Source of the DNA: Planctomycetota bacterium
GTDB lineage: Bacteria > Planctomycetota > Planctomycetia > Planctomycetales > Planctomycetaceae
Reading direction: 5' to 3'
Assembly: GCA_014584345.1 (NCBI GenBank)
Contig: JACTNB010000023.1
Coordinates: forward strand, 17,347 to 81,346
Length of the DNA: 64,000 bases
Under the pieces are notes generated by a model. The model was not told where the DNA came from, searched no databases, and was given only the letters and a program-made list of their open reading frames with translations. The number at the start of each line of letters is the position of its first letter. Within the stretch, counting starts at the first letter, position 1. Both the position numbers and the translations under genes were made by a program. This document shows, in pieces, positions 1 to 8,415 of the stretch.

Positions 1-1
1 G

Positions 2-577
2 ATCGACTCGCGGTATGCAAACATCATGGCGGCCTCAGAACAGCACAAACCCCGAATGCGGCGGATGGCCGACCAACTGGGTGCCTGGTACACGCCGCTG
101 GCGGTTGGGATTAGGATCGCAGACTGGATTACCAGCGGGGATCCAATGCGTTTTTATCAATCAGTCACCCGAAGAGAAACTGGCGATCGTTAATGCGGAA
201 ACGAGCCGCGCGAATACCACGTTTGTCGGCGACGAAATTAACGATGCTCCAGCACTTATGGCGGCCACAGTGGGCGTTGCGTTTGGCCAGAACAGCGATG
301 TGACGACAGAGGCCGCCGACGTTGAGGTGATGGACAGCTCCCTCCGCAAAGTTGATGAATTCCTGCACATCAGCCGACGGATGCGTCGCATCGCCTTTAA
401 ATTGCCATCGGAGGCATGGCGTTGAGCCTGATCGGGATGGGATTGGCAGCGCTGGGCTATTTGCCGCCCGTCGCTGGTTCGATCTGCCAGGAACTCATAG
501 ACGTCTTGGACGTGCTCTATGCCCTCCGAGATGCGATTCCTCCGCGATCAATGATTGACTTCGAAACATCCGATTGA
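2..577 (+). pseudogene. Remnant of a heavy-metal P1B-type ATPase (internal deletion plus frameshifts)
   Basis: Three pieces of one P-type metal ATPase lie in order in three reading frames. The first (about 2-165) reads IDSRYANIM...RMADQLGAWYTPLAV...SGDPMRF, the membrane segment that precedes the phosphorylation domain. The second (about 160-400) reads SPEEKLAIVNAE...FVGDEINDAPALMAATVGVAFG, the hinge motif of the P domain. The third (416-577) reads MALSLIGMGLAALGYLPPVAGSICQE, the last membrane helices, ending at TGA 575-577. The DKTGT phosphorylation site and the nucleotide-binding domain are missing between pieces one and two, so the protein cannot work. The hinge motif has E where GDGxNDAPAL has its second G. 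The gene begins before the window. The family exports metal ions across the inner membrane; that this copy did so is inference. Confidence 0.8.
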
Positions 578-614
578 GGTTGCCTCATGCTGGCTCAACT
601 CCCACTGACTTCCC

Positions 615-2039
615 TCAGTTTGGCCTGGCATAGTCACCCGGTTCAATCCCCAGCGATTTGAGCTTGCTGCGCAACGTGACACGGGATATTCCCAATATCC
701 CGGCAGCTTTCAACTGGTTGCCCGTCGTGTGGCGGAGCACTTGCCGCAACAGTTGACTCTCCGCCGTCGTGATGGCTTCTGTGTACAGGTTTTGACTACC
801 TGCTTCTAACCGTTCGGCGACAAACGAACTGGACAGAAACTCTTGATCGGAATCGACCAGATCCGTTGACGATCGTGCTTCTCCCAGCGGCGGCAGGAAC
901 TCGGGCAACAGCACGTTTCCCCGTGCCGTCAGCAAGGATTGCTTCATGACGCTTTCGAGCTCGCGGACGTTACCTGGCCAGTGATACTGCTGCAACAGTT
1001 GCAGCGTTTCCGGAGCCAGACTGCGAATGTCCCGCCCAAATTCCTCACTGTATTTCCGCAAAAAGTATTCGGCCAGAATCCCCAGATCATCGTCGCGATC
1101 TCGCAGCGGAGGCAGATGGATGGTCACCACCGAAAGCCGAAAATACAGGTCCGAACGAAACAGACCTTCGGTCACCAGCTTCTTCAAATCGTGGTTCGTA
1201 GCCGCGATAATCCGGGCATCGACTGTGATTGACGTGTTGCCCCCAACTCGCTCAAAAGTCTGATCCTGAAGCACGCGAAGAAGTTTGGCCTGCGTCATCG
1301 GAGACATGTCTCCCACTTCGTCAAGAAACAACGTTCCGCCATGCGCCTGCTCGAGTTTGCCAATCCGCTGACGATGCGCGTCCGTAAAAGCACCTCTTTC
1401 GTGCCCGAAGATTTCGCTTTCAAGCAACGCGTCGGGGATGGCGGCACAGTTGATTGCCTGGAAGGGGCCTTTCGACCGGGAACTGTGGTGATAAATGGCT
1501 TGTGCAACAACTTCCTTTCCCGTTCCACTTTCCCCGAGCAGCAGGACGGTCAGACTCTGAGAAGCAACCCGACCGATCGCCTTGTAAACTTCTTTCATCG
1601 CATGACATCGCCCGACAATTGCGTCGCTGGTGGAGACGTCATCGTCGTCGGCCAGTGTCGGCTGCACCCGAACCATCCGACTCAAATTGAACGCCTTGTC
1701 GAGCAATGCCCGTATTTCATCCAGCTCCAACGGTTTGAACAGATAATCGTATGCGCCCAGCCTGGTGGCTTCGATGGCAGTCTCGACTGTGCCATGCCCG
1801 GTAATGAAGATGAACGGAATGCGCGCGTCGTGTTCACGCAGTCGCTGGAAAAGTTCCAGGCCGGACATGTCGGGTAATCGGAGATCGACCACGACGACGT
1901 CGGGAGTATTCTGACGAAAAATCGCTTCCCCCTCGGCCCCGCTTTTCGCAGTCAGTACGGTTGTCGTGTCCGTTGTAAACGCTCTTGCGAACGCCTTCAG
2001 GATGGATGTTTCGTCGTCGATGACCAATAAGTGTTGCAT
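615..2039 (-). CDS. Sigma-54-dependent response regulator (NtrC family)
   Basis: This 474-residue protein has the full NtrC layout. A receiver domain covers about residues 1-115, with acidic D8/D9, phospho-acceptor D52 and K102. An AAA+ sigma-54 activation domain covers about 140-370, with Walker A GESGTGKE at 169-176 and the GAFTDA loop at about 216-221 that contacts sigma-54. A Fis-type helix-turn-helix lies at about 425-465 (GNQLKAAGILGISRVTLRSKL). By family it is phosphorylated by a partner kinase and activates sigma-54 promoters. It overlaps the 3' end of the histidine kinase gene by 43 nt, so the two are one transcription unit. The sigma-54 promoter and palindrome upstream of the kinase suggest it activates its own operon (inference). 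The target genes are probably metal-related, judging only by the decayed efflux genes on both sides. Confidence 0.95.
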   Translation of the reverse strand: MQHLLVIDDETSILKAFARAFTTDTTTVLTAKSGAEGEAIFRQNTPDVVVVDLRLPDMSGLELFQRLREHDARIPFIFITGHGTVETAIEATRLGAYDYLFKPLELDEIRALLDKAFNLSRMVRVQPTLADDDDVSTSDAIVGRCHAMKEVYKAIGRVASQSLTVLLLGESGTGKEVVAQAIYHHSSRSKGPFQAINCAAIPDALLESEIFGHERGAFTDAHRQRIGKLEQAHGGTLFLDEVGDMSPMTQAKLLRVLQDQTFERVGGNTSITVDARIIAATNHDLKKLVTEGLFRSDLYFRLSVVTIHLPPLRDRDDDLGILAEYFLRKYSEEFGRDIRSLAPETLQLLQQYHWPGNVRELESVMKQSLLTARGNVLLPEFLPPLGEARSSTDLVDSDQEFLSSSFVAERLEAGSQNLYTEAITTAESQLLRQVLRHTTGNQLKAAGILGISRVTLRSKLKSLGIEPGDYARPN

Positions 2040-3040
2040 CTGGATTTTTCTTCGTTGTTCACATCAGGTTGTTGAATGGCAACCTCTGCGAAAGAGTGTT
2101 CCGACGTTTGTTCCTTGGGAAGTGTCAAGATAAACTCGGCCCCTCTTACCGGTCGATTGGCACCAACCAGTGTGCCGTTGTGGGCCTCGGCAATCCGGCG
2201 ACAGATCCCCAGCCCCAAACCAACTCCGTTCTCTTTGGTTGTCACAAACGGTGAAAACAGTTGACCCTGCACAGCTTCACAAATTCCAGCACCTGTGTCT
2301 TGAATTCGTATTTCGACCGAAGCGGGTTGCTCACGTAGTAACAAAGACAACTTTCCTCCCTCAGGCATCGCGTCCAAGGCATTCAAGACGAGATTCAGGA
2401 GTAGTTGTTGCAGTTGAGCCGCGTCGCCGATAATTGTGGCAGGTGCGTCGGGAAGCTCAACCAGCAATTCCACCGCTTGCGAATCACAGCGTTGGTCAAT
2501 CAGTCGAGCGGTCTTACGGATCACATTTTCAATCGCAAGTGGCGAGAATTCGCTGTGTTCCGGACGTGCATATTCCAGCAGGCTGTTGACCGAACGCTCC
2601 ATCCGTCGAATTTCATGTTCAACCAGCTGCAAATCATCGGTAGGCAGTCCTTCCTCAGCGAATTTCATCCTGTTCACTTGGATCAACATTTTAATCGATG
2701 TCAGCGGATTACGAATTTCATGGGCGACCCCCGTGGCCAGTTGAGCAAGTGTCGTCATCTGCTGAGCGCGCAAAGCTTCCGTTTCGCGGGCCATGGTCAC
2801 TCGTTCCTGCTCGGCTCTTTTCGCAGCGAGAATCCCAATCCACAGCACGGGTGCGCAGACGAACGTCAGCAGAATCGCATCAACAAATGCTTCCACATTC
2901 TTGCCCAGCACAGCGGGAACAACGTGAGGAAGCACCAGCATCACTACGACCTCGGTGAAAAAGACCAAGATCAGGATGAGCGTCAGGATGCTGACTGGCG
3001 AACGCAGCAGGCTGGACATGGCTGTATTACGACGTACCAT
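1997..3040 (-). CDS. Membrane sensor histidine kinase, partner of the NtrC-type regulator
   Basis: About 347 residues. Two hydrophobic segments near residues 17-45 and 52-72 are separated by a very short periplasmic loop, so the signal is probably sensed in or near the membrane. The dimerisation/phospho-acceptor motif GVAHEIRNPLTS has the acceptor His at about 107. HATPase motifs follow: N box (NLVLNALDAM), G1 (DTGAGI) and G2 (GLGLGI). The frame stays open to 3214, but ATG 3038-3040 has an AGAGGA ribosome site five bases upstream and starts just before the first membrane helix, so I use it. The kinase precedes and overlaps the response regulator. There is no PAS or HAMP domain. The ligand is unknown; neighbouring remnants hint at metal stress. 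Confidence 0.92.
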   Translation of the reverse strand: MVRRNTAMSSLLRSPVSILTLILILVFFTEVVVMLVLPHVVPAVLGKNVEAFVDAILLTFVCAPVLWIGILAAKRAEQERVTMARETEALRAQQMTTLAQLATGVAHEIRNPLTSIKMLIQVNRMKFAEEGLPTDDLQLVEHEIRRMERSVNSLLEYARPEHSEFSPLAIENVIRKTARLIDQRCDSQAVELLVELPDAPATIIGDAAQLQQLLLNLVLNALDAMPEGGKLSLLLREQPASVEIRIQDTGAGICEAVQGQLFSPFVTTKENGVGLGLGICRRIAEAHNGTLVGANRPVRGAEFILTLPKEQTSEHSFAEVAIQQPDVNNEEKSRCNTYWSSTTKHPS

Positions 3041-3268
3041 ACAGATCCTCTGACTCAATCGAAAGGAATCGATGAAAACGACGAAGGCCGCAACTCTCGC
3101 AATCTCCACTGAAAGTAAGGCCGCGAAAGCATCTGGTGCTAACACCCCTGAACGGATTCTATCATGACGTCGCCTTGCGGACAATTTTGATGACGTGTGT
3201 TTCATCGTACGCATCGCAACATACGCTCACACGATGTTCCGGATATCATTTCCGCACGTCAAGATCGG

Positions 3269-3287
3269 TAGCAAGCGGCGTGCCAAC
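3269..3287 (-). promoter_or_regulatory. Sigma-54 (-24/-12) promoter for the two-component operon
   Basis: The minus strand reads TTGGCACGCCGCTTGCTA, an essentially perfect match to the sigma-54 consensus TGGCAC-N5-TTGCW. The GG and GC dinucleotides have the required spacing. It points toward the kinase and regulator genes, and the predicted start is about 12 nt downstream, near 3259. A sigma-54 promoter serving the operon of a sigma-54 activator implies autoregulation. Confidence 0.8.
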
Positions 3288-3335
3288 TGCCCGTGGGCGA
3301 ATCTCTGCAGAAACGTGTCCGGTCTCAGGTCCCGG

Positions 3336-3352
3336 TGGACAGTTTCTGTCCA
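3336..3352. promoter_or_regulatory. Palindromic candidate activator-binding site (UAS)
   Basis: The sequence is TGGACAG-TTT-CTGTCCA, a perfect 7+3+7 inverted repeat about 50-65 bp upstream of the -24 element. Related half-sites (GTGTCC near 3315, GGTGGAC) are close by. Position and symmetry fit an NtrC-type upstream activation sequence for the adjacent regulator. The assignment is inferred from context. Confidence 0.55.
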
Positions 3353-3393
3353 AACGCTGCACAGAAATTGTCGCTAATCAGCGTTGGCAGGGA

Positions 3394-3720
3394 TCATAGC
3401 CCGCCCAGGGAGGCTTCCCGAAGCCCATCGCCGTCCGTGAAATCCAGTGGCGATTCGAGCCCACCGGACAGGAGCAAACCGTCGATTGTGGCGGCGGCCT
3501 GATCAAGTTCGCCCTTGGCCTGAATCAACCGCACGGCAGAGTCATAGTAGCTGCGGCGGAGAATCAGAACTTGCAGAAATTCCAGTTCACCAGACCGGTA
3601 CGCTGCTACCGACAGTTCGAGGCCCCCCTGGGCTTGCGGACAATTTTGCTTTCATACTTGCGAACCGAAGCCAGCGCTGTCTCGTATGACTTTGTCGTAC
3701 GTGCCAGCCGAGACCGTATC
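3394..3720 (-). pseudogene. C-terminal remnant of a TolC/CusC-type outer-membrane efflux channel
   Basis: The minus strand encodes SYETALASVRKYESKIV and then, in another frame, ELSVAAYRSGELEFLQVL followed by a helical tail ending IDGLLLSGGL...EASLGGL and a TGA stop at 3394-3396. This is the conserved second-repeat helix and C-terminus of TolC-family channels of RND metal exporters. Restoring one C near 3638 (CCG for CG) joins the two frames into ESKIVPQAQGGLELSV, so a single-base deletion breaks the gene. The N-terminal three quarters are missing or unrecognisable beyond about 3720. With the ATPase remnant it suggests a lost metal-efflux island. Confidence 0.75.
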
Positions 3721-3851
3721 GATTGTTGTGATCTGCCCCAATTTGTTGTGCCACGTGTTATGAGAGTTCGGATTGGGTAAGTTTCTTGGAGTTTTCCAGC
3801 ACATTCTGCTGAGCCCCGTCCGCCTTCGCTGTCGCCAATGGAGCCGAGCAC

Positions 3852-4121
3852 TTTGTGGTGGTCCGATTTATCGATAATCAATGGCAATATGCCAACAACG
3901 ATGTCTGGGTCGATTTCACGCCGACCACGGGAGATCGACTGATCGCCGCGGTCAATTTCGACAGCAGTCAGGTGCAGATGCTGCAGGGAAGCACGGGCAG
4001 CGTGAATGGGATCAACCAGGGATATCTCGCGGGGGATCTGACAATTACCCCCAACCAGTGGAGGAATACCTATAACGCAGGAGAATTTGGGATATCGGGA
4101 ACCTACTTTACTTTTGAATAG
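3852..4121 (+). pseudogene. C-terminal domain fragment of a large extracellular protein
   Basis: About 88 residues are open, with the core RFIDNQWQYANNDVWVDF, a patch LIAAVNFDSSQVQMLQGS and an end in NAGEFGISGTYFTFE. From memory this resembles a terminal domain found on large surface or secreted planctomycete proteins. There is no start signal, signal peptide or ribosome site, and the upstream sequence is not coding in this frame, so it is a detached tail. Function unknown. Confidence 0.5.
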
Positions 4122-4126
4122 ACATC

Positions 4127-4410
4127 AAAGGGCATGGGACATTTTCTTCTTCGTCCCCTGCCCTTTCTCCCACACCCATCTTAGAAATGATTCATATTTC
4201 ACAATCGACATCAGCTCCCGTAATTTGGGGCCAATCTTCGTTCCGGCTTTTAGTAGTTTCTTTCGTTCAGCTTTCGTGGTGTGAATTCATTCCGGCAGAC
4301 GGGCGCGAAGAATCTCATTTTCCTTTTTTGAGATAGGCAATCTGGCGAGCCAGTTCCTGGTGGGTCAGTGAGACCAGCATGGCCAGCAGCGGATGTAGAA
4401 CGCGGCTCAT
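4127..4410 (-). pseudogene. N-terminal remnant of an integrase-core transposase
   Basis: From ATG 4408-4410 the minus strand encodes MSRVLHPLLAMLVSLTHQE, then LARQIAYLKKENEILRARLPE after removing one A from an A6 run. After an in-frame TGA where Arg is expected it continues TTKAERKKLLKAGTKIG and PKLRELMSIVKYESFL. This is the N-terminal helical region of the integrase-core transposases common in planctomycetes. The DDE domain is absent, so the element is dead. A C-terminal piece of what looks like the same family lies at 22,410-22,785. Confidence 0.65.
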
Positions 4411-4932
4411 TGTGGTACGGTCGGGTGACGATTGATTCTGGCCAGAATCAGAGTTTTCTTACCCCGCTGACAGGGGCCGAGAGTCCCCCTGCCACCTCCC
4501 GATGCCGACCGTCATGACCAGCCAATCCTGAAGCCAGTATGGACTGGTTTGCGGCGAGCCGTGCGACCCACCGGGTACTCCAGTTTCGCACCTGGTGCCG
4601 CCTCCACGTCGCGCCGGCTGTTAACCCGGAGTGCTTCAAACCGCAGCGTTTGGAATGACGACCACCCGGTTAACGGTTAGGGCGTGCCAAGGGTTGACAA
4701 GCTGTTAACCCGATGACCTGTTGTTCGTAGACGGTCCCAGCCGTTGGCCCCCCCACCGAAAGGGACTCGAAAAACCCGAACCCGCTTGCCATCGACAGGT
4801 TGCAGCAATTCGGAGGCGAGAAAACAGCCGAGCATTGTCACGAAGAGGGTCCCTTCCGGGGGAGCCTTGGTCATTTTGACGAACCAGAATGACCCCCAAT
4901 TTAGCGCCCGGACCCGACACTCGGGCTCCGGG

Positions 4933-5223
4933 CGTTTTGTCTCACTCCCCGCCCATGAAATTGAGACGTTCGTGATCCAGACCATTAGTGAAGTGGATTC
5001 CGCTGAATCACTGGCCGGACTCGATTTTGAGTCGGCGAAGCAGTACGACAAGTTTGTCGAAGTCTGGCAGCAACTGTCCCCGAATGAACAACGGAAGTTG
5101 ATTCCTCAGCTGGTTCAAGAAGTCGTCTTTGATCCAGAGCCGTCGATGATTGCCGTCACGCTCAACTGGGAGGCCGTCGTGGAATTTGTTGAAGCTCTCC
5201 CAATTCCGAATCACCTTGAATGA
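4933..5223 (+). pseudogene. C-terminal remnant of a large serine recombinase
   Basis: The coding signal runs from about RFVSLPAHEIETFVIQTI through VWQQLSPNEQRKLIPQLVQEVVFDPEPS to the stop at 5221-5223. This is the coiled-coil and C-terminal segment of large serine recombinases, where SLPAHEIE follows the zinc-ribbon part. The catalytic resolvase domain and zinc ribbon are missing upstream. It is a remnant of an integrating element, and its neighbours are also scars. Confidence 0.65.
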
Positions 5224-5321
5224 CCACTTTGAACCGTTTCAGACGATAACGCTCGAAAAGCAGCGGGCGTAGTCTTGCAGTACTTGGAAAGCAAGCCTCT
5301 TGGGCCACCTAAGGGACCGGC

Positions 5322-5340
5322 TGTCCAGTAAGGCTGGACA
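5322..5340 (+). terminator. Weak hairpin, possible terminator
   Basis: TGTCCAG-TAAGG-CTGGACA is a perfect 7-bp stem followed by TTCTTCC. The T-tract is poor. It lies in the otherwise empty 5224-5484 gap, in which I see no gene. Confidence 0.3.
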
Positions 5341-5484
5341 TTCTTCCGGGAGTTCGAGCACGCCTCAGTATTTGTCGATTTTGAACAGTGAGTGGGCAAG
5401 ATTGAATGGAAATGACACAATAGCGATTCCGTTCCGCAATCCATCGTGCGTCGCTCGACATATTAACAATCTCAGGACTCCATT

Positions 5485-8349
5485 ATGCACACTTACCGGT
5501 TATGTGTCCGTCTGGGACTCGCCATTGCAACGCAGGCAATCCTGACAGTGACAAGTTACGCAGCCGAGGCGCCAAGGCCCCTTAAGGTGTTCATTCTGGC
5601 TGGCCAGTCGAACATGGAGGGGCATGCCCGCGTTGAGACGTTCGATTACATTGGAGATGATCCTACAACTGCACCGCTCCTGAAACAAATGCAGGGCTCT
5701 GATGGCGAGCCTGCCGTCTGTAAGGGCGCATGGATTTCGTATTACACCGGTCGCTATGACGGCAGCGCAAATGGAGAAGGATTCGGAAAACTGACGGCCG
5801 GGTATGGTGCGCGGGGTGATCAACCCGCGCAAGATGGTGGGAAGATAGGTCCAGAGTTTACGTTCGGTCTTACCATGGACGCTGCCTTCGAGGACCCCGT
5901 GCTCATCATTAAGACCGCCTGGGGTGGGAAGAGTCTGCATACCGACTTCCGGCCGCCCAGTGCCGGGCCATATGTACTGAGCGACTGGCAAAAGGAGAAC
6001 TACCCCAAGCAGGAGGGGCACGGCATTCCCAAAGACTTCGAGAAATGGAAGGCCGACAAAGTCAACGAGACCGGGGTTTTCTATCGTTTGATGATCGAGC
6101 ACGTCCAGCGAGTGCTCAACGATCCCAAACGAGTCTGCCCCGCCTACGATGCGAAGGCCGGTTATGAAATCGCGGGTTTTGTCTGGTTTCAGGGTTGGAA
6201 TGACATGGTGGACGGGCATGTGTATCCCCAGCGTGGCCAGACCGGTCGGTTCGATCAGTACAGTGAATTGCTATCACATTTTATTCGAGATGTTCGCCGC
6301 GATTTATCCGCGCCGAATATGCCGTTCGTGATTGGCGTCATGGGAGTGGAGGGAACCAACGCTGGCAAAGACAATCTTGAGTTTCGCCGGGCAATGTCCG
6401 CTCCGGCTGCACTTCGCGAGTTCCAGGGGAACGTCGTCGCCGTACCCACTGCGCCGTTCTGGTCCGAGGAGCTTGGCGCCATCGACAACAAGCGCGGGCA
6501 AGTGCGGCAGATGAGCTACTATCTCGATTCCAAACATAAGGACTATGCCAACGCCGACGGATCGATGACCGACGAGCAGAAGCGGGAGTTCCTGATGAAG
6601 TTTGAAGCAGAATTGATTTCACCTTCCGATGAAGCACTCTGGAAGCGCGGGGCCTCGAATGCGGGGTATCACTATCTAGGCTGCGCGAAGACTTTCGCTC
6701 GCATGGGGCAGGCCTTTGCTGAAGCGAATTTGGCGCTGTTGAACGTGCCGCAGGGTCAGGGAGCCGTTAATCCAGTCTCTGAACAACAACGTGGCGAAAT
6801 GGCGGGCTATTTGCTTGTGCCGAATGAGCGCGTACCGGAGACATTTGGTGCAGGCTTCTCGATGTACATTGCTGCCTGGCCTTTGCTGAAACAGTATCCT
6901 GGACAGCGATTTCAATCAGGGCTTCCCGGCACGTGGATGTTCGCGCAGCCGGTGGATAAGCCACTTGAGAAAGGCTATTCCGACATCGAAGGTGGTCTGG
7001 GCTGGTGGCGTGATACTGAATACGCGACAGAAACACCAAAGTTCATCATGGGTGGCGTTGCTCCTAACTTTGTCGAGTGGGCCAATGGTCCCGGAGCCGG
7101 TAAAGGACGCGACTGGGATCGACCGAACGGCAAATACGCGATTGCGCAATTGAGTCCGTGGGTATTGTGGCCTCCGGACGGGTTGAATCTCAAACAGGGG
7201 ACACGCGGCGAATGGTTCGGCTATGGTTATCTGCCACTGCCACTCACAGATCCAAAGTCGAAGACCGATGGGAAGGACATCCCCACCGGTAACCAATGCT
7301 GGACGCTTTTCCTCAATAGCGGCAATTTCAAAGGCCCAGTGACGTTCTTCACTCCCTACTTCTGGTCCAAGAACGCCGTCCGTGAGCCGCGATTCTCCGG
7401 ACAACTCCTGGATACGCGGCCATCCAACCCCAATCGCGCCCTGCAAATGGAGACTCAACACATTCCCTGCGCGCAGGTGACCGACTCCCAAGGGGTGACC
7501 TACGCCCGAGTCACGCCGATTCAGTTTCCCAGCGATGCCAATGGCGAATCGGCGCTGGTGCATCGCATTACGTCCTATAACCGGCAGGCGTTGTGGGATG
7601 GCGTACAAACCTGGTTCGATGGTGGACCGGTCGCCAGTGGTGCGGTCAATTTGAATGGCGCAGTGCTGCATGAGTTTCCCGGACGCGGCGGAGCAACCTG
7701 GCGCATCTATCCCGATGGGACTGCGCGAGAGGATAGGCATCCCGTCGCGTGGACCTCGTTTGCGGCTCCATTTGCGCCGGATAAGCACACCTTCGGCTAC
7801 AAGTGGAATCCCGAACGGGTGCAGCGTGATGAGTTGACTGATCGTCCGCTTGTTATCCTGCCGGAGTATTTCCGTCTCGACCGAGATGAAAAGCAGAATC
7901 CTGTCTGGACCCCGGTCGACGATGCCGAAGTGCCCGCCGAGACAGGCCTGGCCGAGGTCACTTTCGACCGCAGGCGAAATGGCCCTCCCAAGACCTATGA
8001 GACTCCCAGCGGGGAGGACAGCTGTTGGAAGAATCCTGGTCCGAAAGCTGGTCCCTTCACAGCGAAACTTGGTGACGGCAGTCTCGTCACCTACTACTGG
8101 TATCGCTTCGCCGATCAACCCGCGATGCTCAACGCCGATCTCACCATCGAAGAACGAGAGCGGATTCAGCGGCGTGTCGAAAAGATCCATCACGAGTGGA
8201 CAAAAGACCGCGACTATCTCGCTCCGCCTGAATTCGGCAGCCTCGCGGACATCGACCCCGCACTGCTTGTCACACCTCCGGCAGGACTTGAAGTTGGCTA
8301 TGTCCCCATCGTCACTCGGCAGGAACCCGCAGTCGACTCTTCGCCATAA
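5485..8349 (+). CDS. Exported SGNH esterase, sialate O-acetylesterase-like, with long C-terminal region
   Basis: 954 residues starting at ATG 5485, with a signal peptide of about 27 residues (TVTSYAAEA). The first SGNH block, VFILAGQSNMEGHA, has the nucleophile Ser at residue 42. KIGPEFTFGLTMDAAFEDPVLIIKTAWGGKSL and GFVWFQGWNDM follow in the order expected of the sialate O-acetylesterase/carbohydrate-esterase fold, up to about residue 420. By family it would remove acetyl groups from sugars outside the cytoplasm. Residues about 430-954 (GEMAGYLLVPNERVPETFGAGFSMY onward) match no domain I can name and are rich in W, P and G. The next gene starts 66 nt downstream and is also an esterase-type hydrolase, then a sulfatase, suggesting joint action on a decorated glycan. 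Confidence 0.85.
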   Translation: MHTYRLCVRLGLAIATQAILTVTSYAAEAPRPLKVFILAGQSNMEGHARVETFDYIGDDPTTAPLLKQMQGSDGEPAVCKGAWISYYTGRYDGSANGEGFGKLTAGYGARGDQPAQDGGKIGPEFTFGLTMDAAFEDPVLIIKTAWGGKSLHTDFRPPSAGPYVLSDWQKENYPKQEGHGIPKDFEKWKADKVNETGVFYRLMIEHVQRVLNDPKRVCPAYDAKAGYEIAGFVWFQGWNDMVDGHVYPQRGQTGRFDQYSELLSHFIRDVRRDLSAPNMPFVIGVMGVEGTNAGKDNLEFRRAMSAPAALREFQGNVVAVPTAPFWSEELGAIDNKRGQVRQMSYYLDSKHKDYANADGSMTDEQKREFLMKFEAELISPSDEALWKRGASNAGYHYLGCAKTFARMGQAFAEANLALLNVPQGQGAVNPVSEQQRGEMAGYLLVPNERVPETFGAGFSMYIAAWPLLKQYPGQRFQSGLPGTWMFAQPVDKPLEKGYSDIEGGLGWWRDTEYATETPKFIMGGVAPNFVEWANGPGAGKGRDWDRPNGKYAIAQLSPWVLWPPDGLNLKQGTRGEWFGYGYLPLPLTDPKSKTDGKDIPTGNQCWTLFLNSGNFKGPVTFFTPYFWSKNAVREPRFSGQLLDTRPSNPNRALQMETQHIPCAQVTDSQGVTYARVTPIQFPSDANGESALVHRITSYNRQALWDGVQTWFDGGPVASGAVNLNGAVLHEFPGRGGATWRIYPDGTAREDRHPVAWTSFAAPFAPDKHTFGYKWNPERVQRDELTDRPLVILPEYFRLDRDEKQNPVWTPVDDAEVPAETGLAEVTFDRRRNGPPKTYETPSGEDSCWKNPGPKAGPFTAKLGDGSLVTYYWYRFADQPAMLNADLTIEERERIQRRVEKIHHEWTKDRDYLAPPEFGSLADIDPALLVTPPAGLEVGYVPIVTRQEPAVDSSP

Positions 8350-8415
8350 TGTCGGCAAGGAGCAGATGAGATTTTGTGGTAACAGTTTTTGTATGTCCTC
8401 GGCGGTTATTCAGAA

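Larger units (their letters stand above)
3041..3393. other. Regulatory intergenic region upstream of the two-component operon
   Basis: There is no credible gene here. The stretch between the TolC remnant and the kinase holds a sigma-54 promoter (3270-3285) and an upstream palindrome (3336-3352). It also contains about 220 nt of untranslated leader before the kinase start. Confidence 0.7.

Noticed and set aside
6916..8358. 480-codon antisense open frame opposite the SGNH esterase
   Set aside because: It is the mirror of a strongly coding plus-strand gene with signal peptide and motifs. The antisense protein has no recognisable domain or ribosome site.
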